A DNA stretch of 64,000 nt from Gymnogyps californianus (taxonomy: Eukaryota; Chordata; Aves; Accipitriformes; Cathartidae), in NCBI RefSeq assembly GCF_018139145.2, contig NC_059471.1, forward strand, positions 83,722,520-83,786,519, in the 5' to 3' direction. Position 1 is the stretch's first letter. Every line of letters starts with the position of its first letter. The notes beneath the pieces are model-generated. The model worked only from the letters and a program-made list of their open reading frames with translations, ran no database searches and had not been told where the DNA came from. The position numbers and the translations under genes are program-made. Positions 13,063 to 25,000 of this stretch are shown one piece after another.

Positions 13063-16000
13063 CTGTAAAATAAAATTATTATTATTATTAATAAAGCTAC
13101 CTTATATCTTCAAAATTCTAGAGTGGAAAATAAATCAAAGCTACTTTAAATCAAACAGGGAAAAACTTATGCTAATTATGGTTTTAACTATTATGTGTAC
13201 TGTACATACAAGAGTAAGCAAGGGCTTTCTAATGGTGTGCACACTAGCCACAGTATGTCAAAAGAAGTGACACTAAGCAAACTTCAGCAACATAAATATT
13301 CTATGCTAAAATATATGTCCATGGTTAGGGTTACACGTGCATCATTTGTTTCTTTAAGAAGCAATTCATTGTACATGAAGGCCACATGTAATAGCACAAA
13401 GGAAATGTGTTGTCTGGTCTACATTTAGGGGCAGAACAAAGTCACTTATATTCATAGATTGTCACTATCAATCGGTATGTACAGCATGGCTATTAGGTGG
13501 CCAACAGCTTGTCTTTTTTTAAATTGTCACTGGTGAGGGAAAGTTGCACTTAAAAATAAGACATTCAAAACAATTAAGAAACCCAGATAAAACCATGTTG
13601 GTAATCATCAGGGAACCTACTCCCCTGGATACCAGTATAGCGTATGTGACACAGTGACACATTCCTCATTCTAAGAGGAATGTAGAGTTTGTCCAAAGTC
13701 TTTATTTCCAGTGTTTGGCCAGACAAACTCCTCAGAAGATGTCTTTTGATTGGGGGGGCGGGGGGAGTTATCTCAGGGAAAAAAACCCAAACAAACCCCA
13801 AAAAACCCCAAACAAACAGAAAAACCAACCCAAAACACCCCACAAACATCCTTAAGTAGCTAGTTTTCTCACACAGATCAGAAAGGTATTTTTCCTTAAA
13901 GCACTTCTATTTCAATTTAGTTATCTTAACATTCCACTGCTTATAACAGATATAGTTTATTTTGGTTCTGAAAGGCTGTGAAGAAGAACAGTCTGTAGCT
14001 CCCACCTATCACAGAAATATCCTAGCTGGATAAAAGATCAATCCAAAGATGGGGGAAAAAAAAAAAAGATATAGAAAATACAATCATAGTTACACCATAA
14101 ACACGCAGCTCACTATTAATGCAAAATTGGATCAAAAGAGAATAGTATCACGTAATCTAACTTTTCAAAAGGAACCAAAAGTCTTGAGGCTTAAAATTGT
14201 ACTGATTGATTTCTTAAACATTTCAGCCTTTTCTCTTACATAAAAGAAGGAAATCAACTCCTAATTTGAGTAAAAGACCAAACCTCACTATAAATTAGAG
14301 ACTCTGAAGAGATATGCCTTTTCTTTCTCTTATTTTTTAGCTTGAACTCTTCAGGACAGGTAACATTTGTCAATAGTTGAGAAGTACTTTTTATGTTGTG
14401 AACCTTATCCAGCTAAATCATTAATTATGGCAGTATTACTAACTTGTTTAGCCTGGTTTAGGAAATTTCATAGACATTTGTCCAAGAATCTACATAAGAA
14501 AAGGAAATCACTGAGACTCTTCAGATTATTTCCTTTTCAAAATCATGGTAGATCGGAAATAAATATATCAGAAATATGTACAAAATTAGACTAAATTTAT
14601 GTTGCAGTATTAAGCTACAAAATGACATAGCAATAAATTTAAATTTAGTATAACTCGGGGTTTTTTGTTTTGTTTTTAACATCCCCTTAAGGACTTTTTT
14701 TTAAATCAACACATGTTGAAGAAAAATTATGTATTATACTATGAATAATGTAAGAAAAATGAATATAAAATTATGATGCAGTGAAATAGTACCAAGCAGA
14801 TATTAATGGAGACTAGACTTATTTGTAATTCAATGTTCTAGCCTAGACAAAATTAAACAATGCAGTTCAGGTTCTGCCATAGTTCTAATTTGAAAATAAT
14901 TCTGTTATTGCTGATGGTGATCATATCATCATATTGGAAGCCTATTAGTTATGATTTTGGCTGTTGTTTATGGTACAAATAAGAAATAGCATAAAAATAA
15001 AAAAGTGTGTATGCAAGATGAATATTCTCTACACTTTTTGAGCAATTTTACCTGCAAAATAATGTTAGAACTCCTTCAAATGGATTTTTCAGGGTCCAGT
15101 TAAAAACTGTACCGTACACATTTCCTGCTTTATGACAGAATATGTTGTCATGGCATTCCTTAAATGGTGTGCACTCCATTTCTCCCAGTAACCATGAATT
15201 TACTGAAGTCAATGTGCAGTCAGAAGACACAATCTGAAAGGAGAATCTGACAGATACTGCAAGGACAGCAAGTATATCTTCCATGGAACCTGCAAGAAAA
15301 TACAGCAAAAAGATATTTGACCTAAATATTTTGATCATGTTGCATGCATTAAATATGCTTAGATTTTTGGTTCACACTCCCAGTTTTATGTGAAGAGTTT
15401 GCACCTGCATTCAGGCGTTCTTTGGGAATTTTCTTCTCACCTAAATTCTTATACCTACTTCTGCCAAGCAAAATAGTTAGCTGATTAACAGAGCCCCACC
15501 TATATAACGAAAGCGCTAAAGATAAATGTCACCTTGCCAAAAGAAGACTATTAATAGCCTCCTGTGATAGTACGATGACGTGTTGGCTTTAGCCAATGAT
15601 ACAGCATTAAAGGAAGAAAGAAATTAAAATTCATTGCTAATGATCAAAAGGATATTTCGCAACATGAGCAGAAGCCCAGTTCAAAATCAATTCAATCAGG
15701 AATACTAAAAGGAAAATAAATGACCTTAATAGACATGTAGATGTGGAAGAGCTTCAATTACTTTGGGATTATTTAAGAGGTAATACTATGTCAGAAAAAA
15801 TGTATGTATCTAATCAACTGTAAATATCTTATTTATAGAAAAAACGCAGGCTTCAGCATTCTGTACTCAGACTTATCTTCAAAATTAACCTTTCCAGATA
15901 CACTTCAGCACCAATGCTAGCACAAAACCTTACAGCAACTCACTTAACATTTTTTTTCCATTTTGAAAAATGTTCTGTCTTGTATTTCACCCTGCTTTTA

Positions 16001-19000
16001 ATCCACAACAGGTCTATGCAGTTTGTGTTCAAAGAGACAGATGTGATTACACCTTGAAAACTTAGCTTGGCATCACCTAGAGTAAAGAGAAGAATCAACC
16101 ATATATTTATGAATCCAAATTATATCAACCCATTTACCTGTACAGAAACTATTATCCCTTAGCATCTTTACTGAATATTTTCCATCTGAAATATCTTCCA
16201 GACTTAATAAAATTTTCCCACAGAGTACAGTAATGTTTTTGCTCTCCTGTAAACTATCATTCTGACGTTTTTGTTTCTTTGCATGTAGAAGAACTATGCA
16301 ACATACACGATGAAATGCCAATAATGGTGAAAGGCTGGTAACAGCAATGACTGTCTTTGCTCCATCCAGCTGAACCCTTGAACATCTCTTAGGAAACTCT
16401 TTTTTCAGATCATTCTTGCTATGCAAGTCCAATTTCATCTTTTTTGGAGGAGGCTCAATTTGACACGAGGAGACAGACAATGCTGAGAAGGCTTTGTTCA
16501 GCTTAATGATTTTATTTCGACACTCGATAACTGGAGAAATCGAAGAGAAGTCTTGATCCATCACTAAAGATAAACTGACATCACTCAGTGACCTGTGAAA
16601 ATCCATATAAGATGACTGCACTCCCAGTTTGTATTTTGCCTTCTGACAAATAACCAGAACTTTGCAGATATATACAGACATTTAAGACTACCACAAACCA
16701 ATAACACTCCAGGTTAAGTCATAGACTATGCAAAGAGTATAAGTGCTTCAAAGGACTATTTCATCTAAGCTTAGTCTAAAGATTTTCGAAACGTGGACTG
16801 AATTTTCTAAGAGATTCTAGGAGTTAGATACCTCATTTCAACTGAAAGAATTTGGATAGCTAATTCACCCAGAAAATGTTGAAAATTCCACATAACCCAT
16901 GCAGATACTCTATGACATTTACAATTTATTTTTAAAAACTTAACTTTCTTTTAATAAAAACAATACAGAAAGTATCAATTCTGCTCTCTGAGGACTAAAA
17001 GCTCTTCTGATGTTCTATATTGTTTTATAGATATTGAAACAAAATTGAATGTAGAGAGTAAAATAAAAGGTTTAAAATACTACTACTTTAAACATGCAGT
17101 AATTTCCTGAAATGTATGAAGTACTTTATTTATTCAACACAGGGTTCTTTCAATGAAATCCTAATATTACTGTTTCAGATCCTCTCTTAATGAATATTTT
17201 ATTCTGTCAATCAATTCAGTCTCAAGATGTCACTGACATCTGAAAATCTTATGAATGTCTAATTTTCTTCATGAAGAAGTATCACCACCTCACAATGCAA
17301 TCTAAAACATCACTTCAATCTTGCATTAGTAGGAAGAGCAAAAATAATCAGTAAAGCCTTACAGTGTTGGGGGTGGAGAGAAAGCAAGCCCTTTTCCCCA
17401 AAACCACAGGTTGTTGTATATAGTACTGAACTGGAGCCCAGCAGACCTAGGTTCTGCTGCTAGCCTACCAGGTAACCTTTGACAAATGACTTCATCTTCA
17501 CAGATCTTTTCTCACCTGTAAAAATGGGGGAGAGGGCAATATTGCTGCTGGTTTTTAAAGAATGGGTCCAAATCTTCTGAGGATTTCTGAAGCTATACAG
17601 GAATTAGGTATTTCATTTTCAAAAACAAAGTCATCATTGTCAAAGCTAAAAGAATAAACACTGGAAAGGCAAAAACAATCTCTTGCCTCAGTGGCTCTTA
17701 ACAGAGGCTGTCAAGAAGATGAGGTCAACTTTCTTGTAAAGTTATAGCAATCTGTCAGTTGAGAAATAGTATACCCGCAGCTCCAGCAGAACGGCCAAAG
17801 GGCGTAACAGGTCAGCTCCCTCATAACCACTTGAATGATTTTCAGTGGCATCAATAGTCTTTAAGCTTACCCTAACACAGTCTCAGCTACACTGCTTGTG
17901 GGAATATAGGTCAAAAAGTAAGTTCTGACTCCACCGAAGTTTACATTACACAATGCACATCGTAAATATATGTTTCATGTAATCCTATTTTTTTAAACTG
18001 TGTTCCAAATGAGCTCCCTCCCTGTAAGGGGGAAATGACATAAGTAGTATTTACAACTAGAACTGAGCAATTAAAATGAACAGAATAAACAAATCATTTT
18101 AAAGACAATAAGAATAAAGAAATCATTTTGAAGGTTTAAGTATTGTATGGCTGATTGTTCCACATAATTTACAGAATACATAAGCTTAGCAAATATTTTA
18201 TTTGATTGGATACTTGACTGTAGCACAGTTCAATTCAAAAGCTGAGTATTTATTAAGTTGATCAGAGAATTGAAAATGTTTTCTTCTGTGCTTCTTTAAG
18301 CAAATCACTCAAGGAATGGCAAGATGTTAACAGTAAGGCATCAGGAACTATATAGCTAAGACAGAGCTTTAGCTACACCACGTACTGATGTCAGCACAGC
18401 TATGTCAACATGGACTATAAAGAACCATAATTTTTGTCAAAGAAAACTCTGTTGTAAAAAGCCTCCAGTAATGATGTGTCAGTAACACTTACACAACTGA
18501 TTTTTGGCTATACAATGTATTTTTTTGCACAGTGTTACAAAGAGGCAAGCAGCAGCAGCAACACTGACAAGACACACCCTTGAAACACTTTATATACAGA
18601 TGTTCAAAATGAGAAAGTTCAAAGCTCAAAAATCCACTCTTATTACTGCAGAGCTTAACCTGCAAATTCAGTTTCTATAAAACTACTCAATTAAATTATT
18701 AGATAAATTTATATACTTACAAGTAAAATGATTCAGTCAGTTTTACTCCAACTACCAAGCTGTCACCCACAACACGCTGCCACAATTTCTCTGTGAAGTG
18801 CACTGGGACTTTAGACACCAATGTCGTCTCTTTACTAAGAGAATGAGGAGGATTTTCTACATCATCCCAGAGAGACACAAGACCTTCCTTACAGAAAAAC
18901 GTTTTTTTAGATAAATTAAGCGGAGATACGAGTTCTTTTTATACTACATTACTTCATGTTTTACCACAAATGATTGCTGGAAGTGCTTTTAAGATACCTA

Positions 19001-22000
19001 AAATGAAATCTATATAAACTAGTTTATTCTCTACAATAGATTTAAGAAAATGCAATTCTATCTTTTCAAACACATGATATCGTGAAAAGCAAAACTCATT
19101 CTCTTCTTGTAAACATCCCATGTATAAATCTTGAACTGCCATACAATTAATTGTCCAAAGAAGATTTAAGGTACTATAATTTATTTTATATTACTGCATT
19201 AATTGCTTGAAATTTTGTTGTCTAAACCTGGCTGACTTGAAAGAGACCACAACATTAACTGAAAGGGAGATTAACTCCATTTCAAGTAAATTAGGAGGCT
19301 TATTTTGAGCAACGTATTAAGATAACTTTTTCCCAACCTCCATCACCTTCTCAGCCCACAGTTCACTCTGCCCCCATTATAAAATCAATTTTACTCACAC
19401 AGATCTATGACAGCTCATTTTTCGTGACGTTAGATCACAGACAGATATTCAATATTTAGGCAACTGTGCCAATTAAAACTGTACACTCCCCCTACTGTTT
19501 GTCACTACCTCTTTGTTAGAGGTTACTCCTCCATACAACTCAGTTGTCAGGAGGTATTGTGCAAATCAATTTCAAGTAAAGACAACTAAATTTACTCTTA
19601 ACTACATACATTGACAGATTAAGGTAATGAACCAGAATTAAAAAGCAGATTAATGAGTTTTGATAGTGGCAATCCCTATCAGTAAAAGTAACAAGTGGTT
19701 GAGGGAAGCACCCTCTACAAATGGCTCAGCAGAATTCAGAAGTGATCTGTACTCTCTTCTGCATTTTACCTGTTTTGCAGTTGGTAGAATATGGGTTCTT
19801 TCTTCAACAAGATCTATTAATGCTCTGCAAGATTCAAGAATAACCCTCTTTTTGAGTCCTAAATGCTGCTGTAGTTCTCGAACAGAGGTGCAACCAGCCT
19901 GTAAAAGATAAAAATGATCATTAGACTTATGCTTAGGTCTACTGCAAATAAGAACTGATATTGAAGCTACCAAGGGGGGAAGGGGGGGAAGAGGGGGGAA
20001 GGGGGGGAAGAAACAAAAGAAAGAAAAGGCAAAAAAAAAAGCATGCCAGCACCAGCTTCTAAGATTTTAAGAAAGCTCCACAAAAGCTATTCTCTGGAAA
20101 GCAAATTCCTGAGAAGTCCAATGCTGCCAAAGAGAGAATAAAGCTCACCTCTTGAATGCAAAACCAAACTCCCCTCCCTTCCTCCCCCCAAAACAAACCA
20201 AAAAACAATTCAGGATCAATCATAACCAACTGACAAGCCTGAATAAAAAGCACTTCATGTAAGTGAAGTGATGCCCTCTGCTCATGCTGCAATGGCAAAG
20301 GGCATTTACAGCAAGCAGCACTCCTCATAGTAAGTTCTGTAAAAAAAATTATTTACCACCTATCAAACCATGCATCGTAAGTACCAGATTCCAAGCAATA
20401 AACCAGTGCCGGACTTGGGTCAGGAGAAGAAAAGGAGGAGTTAAGAACAAAGATGTTTCTATAATACCTTCCTAATCGAGGTCATCAGAATACCAAACCA
20501 TTATTCCCACTGGTGAGTAACTCCTGAATAAACAACTGAGAAACAGAAAGCAAATGGGAAAGCATAGACTGAGAAGCAGTCAAAATGGCCTAAGATTCAC
20601 TGATGTATGCTTGCTGACCAATCTGACTTTTGCAAGCCCTTTTTCCTCATAAAGCAGCAAAAGAAAAGAGACCTGAAATTTACCACATGGCAAACCCAAG
20701 ACTCGGTAGCGCCCCCCATGAACTCTATCTAGAACAAGTGACATGCACATCCTTTCTGCCATATGCCAAGATGTACTGATCAACAAGCATCAGCAGATAA
20801 CAACATCAACAGCAGCAATAAACATCAACATAGAAACAAAGCAGTCCAGAGCCAAACATGATAGAGCTGCGAGTAAATCCAGCATGAACAGCAGAACAGA
20901 TGAATCACTATCAAAAGCAAAGCAAATTAAGGCAGAGGCTTAGTAGTAAGTAGAACAGCCAAGTGCTTTGACATATTGCAATTAAAGTTGCAGTATTCAT
21001 AAATAAATAAATTAATACCCATACATACAGAGCTAAAACTACTGAGCTAAGAATGGTGGCACTTTCACAAAGGAAAGAAAATGGAAAGGAAGATTCATGA
21101 TTGGTAAGACTAAAAAATATTGGGAAAAGCAAAGGTAAAATGGAAAAAGTAGACAAAAAAGCCAGAGGGAAACATAATTCATAGATCTATAGGCTGAAGT
21201 TGCTCATATGGTAAATAACTGGTTCTATGTTTTTCAAGTGACTAAAATCCCTTATGGAAAAACATCAAAAATAAAATGGGCCAATCTACAGCAACAGATG
21301 GAAAAATAAATACTTAAAACTTACCCTAAAAACAGTAATAAAAATCAAACGTACAGAACATTTCTTAAATAACTTTCTACCCACCACCAAATCAGCATTA
21401 TCAGAATGAGAACAAAACAATTAGACATTGCAGCAAGTCAGTGAATCAGCAGTAAGGATTAAAAAAATACCTGTCCCAAAATAGGCAAACCAAGTCAAAG
21501 GAAACAAGTTAATCATAGGTAAAAGAACTTGGCATTATAATCCTTACAAAACTGTTAAATACTTGGGGGGGGAGAACAGGCCAGTAGACATAAAAAGACC
21601 CTTCTGACTTGTGGTATTTCTGCCAGAACAGTCAACTAAGCCCATGAGAAACCCTGTAACCTCAGCTGTTGTAATGTAGCTGCAGTACTCTGCCAAAGGA
21701 AGTCTTCTTCAGAAGATACTAAAATGAGTGTTAAAGAAAAAAAATCTTCAGAGGAGAAAAGGCTGGATTTAGGCCCAAAAGATTGTACACAAGATAAACA
21801 CAGGACAGTTCAAAAATGCAGACTGATACATTTTTCAATTTCACGACCTGCAAAATGCAACTTATATGTATTATTGTGTATAACTTAAATGCAGCCTACT
21901 TATATGCAGTGGACCATAATTCAGTCCTGCCGAAGTTCTCCCATGGCTAGAAAACAGCTGCGCAGATGTGAAATAAGGGGTAAGCAACAGAGTATGAAAA

Positions 22001-25000
22001 AGGGCTACATCTGCTATTTCATTTTGCCCTAAAAGACAAGATTACACAGAGACTGTCAAAACATGATTTGATTGCAAATTTCTGGAAGACTTGAATTTTT
22101 ATGATAAATATCAAGAGGCACCACTCCAAGGCTAAATAACCTTTGGAAATTCCCAAGCTAAGCAGGATCCATGCACTATTGCATCAAAACAATCATCCTT
22201 GAAATTCAATTATACCTCAGATGACAAAAACCAGCAAGAGTACTTCACCACTCAGGGAAACATACAGAACAATGGAGATCTCAACAAGGAAGCAACAGAA
22301 AGGTTAAAAAGAAATATCTGCACCTACTTCTAAATTCATCAGCATGACAATTTCAAAGATTTACAGCACTAAAACATAGGAACATTTTCAACTTGCTTAC
22401 AATGCTTGTACTAGCATATGGCTTTGAAAATTAGAGGTCAAAAAGATCTTTAAATAAATAAATAAATAAATAAATAAAGGTTTATGAAGGATTCTGTGTC
22501 TGTAAGAAGAACTTTATCAGCAGATGATACATGAAAACTCCAGCCAGTGGCTTGTTTCCAGCAGAACCAGTAGAATGTGCAAAACAAACCATTCATTTGA
22601 TCCTAACACAGATTCACAGAGCTTTACAGCTGAAAGCCAGCTGGTATATTAAAAGAACAAAGTCATAGAACATAGTGTCATAGAACATAGTTACATAAAA
22701 CATATAGCTGTCAATGGTAGGGTGGACAATCTTCGTTACAACAGTGGAAGGAGCAACAAATGAGAGAGATTGAAACTAATTTCTGTTTTGTAGAGGAGGA
22801 AAGTAATGTAATGAGTAGGGAAAGAATGCAGCAGCAAAGAAATCCGTTTTAAAATATATGACTACCCAAAAGAATCCCAAAACAGAAAAAAACTGCATTT
22901 GGAAGGAAGCGTGCACTTCTGCCTGTAGAAGCCAATAGGCCTTTAATGTGCAAACTGAAGAACTGTAAAAATGCAGGGTTGGAAGGGACCTCAAGAGGTC
23001 CTCGAAATTAATCCAACTTCTACTTTCTTGTGCCTTCCAGGAAGGAAAAAAACCTATTGCCCAGTGTTCTCCAAACAACAGCTTTTATCTTTTGGAAGAT
23101 GTATAATATCTTTTTAGACATCTCTTTTGTAATTAGAACTAGAAAAGTCTTTTCTTTTTCAGTCTTTTCCTAATGGGTCATAGTCCTCCTTTTCTTCCAG
23201 TACTAAACTTTTGCCAGTTGATTTGCTTCATTTTTAAAGGCTGGAGATAAAACTGCCACAATATCCTGCTTAAGTTTTCACTAATTCTCAAATGACAGGA
23301 ATAATTACCTCCTATCTCATACTTAAAGCACTCTTAGCAAACTAACAATAGCCTCACATCATTGAATCAATTTGAGATTTATGCTTTTTATCCTAAAGCT
23401 TTTTTTTTTTTTTTAACTAATCTTCCTATTTTGTCAGTTATTACCCATTTGGTATAGGCCAATGCACAATACTGCAAAAGAACATCTTGGAGAGTATGCT
23501 GGGTGTTTACTGACAGGATGAAAGGTAGAAAGAAAGGCAGGCAATGATATATTCCCATTGATTACTTGGACTCCAGCAAGTTCCCCCCAGCTTGTTTTAT
23601 AAATGATGCTAATTAAAAGGATACATTTTAGCTTCACCTACTGTACTTTGCAAAATTATCCTTCTAAAACTGCTAGTAACAGGAGGAAAAACATCAGCAG
23701 GTGGTGAAATAACCATGGTCACTAATTTGGGCAAAAGTAAAAGCCAACTTGATTGAAGTCCATGGACAAAGAAACAGACCATAACGCTGCTCTTTATTTT
23801 CAGGATTAACTGCCACTCATTGGCACTCACTGGGAACCTGGCACTACACTATCTCAAAGTATGTAGTGTGGAGCAAAAGAAGTAAATGCTCTAATTTTAT
23901 TAAACTGGTATTTAAACATCTATGAGTAAAATGACTGTTATGAAGCTTTGATAGGATAGCATTAGCTCAGAATTTTAATTAAATTAATTAATTCCAATTA
24001 CCCAAATGCATTTGTAACAACTGAGAGAACTGAAACACAGGCTACCACTGATTCATGAACGGATACTTAACAATGTTGTCTTCTCCCTGAACCACTTCTC
24101 CAACAAAAACTGTAGCATTAACCTCACCCTTTAGATAATGTAATGATACAGAAAAGTAATTTGGAGAAAATATGGAGGCAGAACTATTGAGTACAAACCT
24201 GTAATCTTGTTTCAAGGGCTTGGACAGTAAGCAAACCATTCTCTTGCAATCCTTCTGCAGCAGGAACATCATGTTTATAATTAATACCACTCTAAAAAAC
24301 CAAACCAAACCAAAACCCTAAATTAATTAAAAAGCTGAAAGTAAGGTACAGGCTATTACACAGCATTATAAAAATCTGGGGAAAAATACACAAAACCAGC
24401 AGAATCACAGTATGCATTTTAAAAGAAAAAGCTTATCTTCTGAAAGCAATTAGAGTTTGATAGTACTTAATAGAATGACACAATTATGAGAAGATAATTA
24501 ACAAGCACTATGGCCTTAATTAAGAGTTCTTAGCCAAAAGGTAAGCATTGTAGCAAACCTGTTACATATGTGAAGCATTTTCAGCTGCATTAGTTTAATT
24601 TCCCAAAAGAACGTTGATGTTACCAAGGTAGAATAATCTCTTCAGATAACTTAACTTATGATTACAGCGGGGAATATTGTATTCAAACTTCAGGGCATTT
24701 CACAGCACACATCCAATTTCACTTTGCACCAATACTTTAACGATTTGTTGAGATTTTCTTAATTTAGTAAGCACAGACTGAGTAGCTGAGAAAAGGCAAG
24801 CTGAACTTACTGCATAGTTGACCTCTCCAAGATCTGTTATTCTGAATGTACTTAACAAGTCTGTATTGGAGTCGTCCTTAAAAAGCAGTAACAGTTGCTC
24901 ACTTCCAGAGCCAATAAAATCATCCACCAGAATACACTTCACTTTTTGCCATTTGGAAGCCACCTACGTAGAAGAGGTTTTAAAATACATATTTGAATAA

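Larger units (their letters stand above)
19899..24198 (-). other. FANCB intron between coding exons 3 and 4
   Basis: The longest FANCB intron (4,300 bp), GT-AG with donor GTTTGTAC. It contains a G-run tract (19,974-20,007), a TAAA microsatellite (22,451-22,478), a short CATAGAACATAG duplication (about 22,665-22,692) and a CR1-like LINE tail (about 22,974-23,050). Nothing else was recognised. Confidence 0.7.

Noticed and set aside
18954..19142. 62-codon frame in a FANCB intron as an alternative exon
   Set aside because: No counterpart in vertebrate FANCB, and the flanking exons already join in phase without it.
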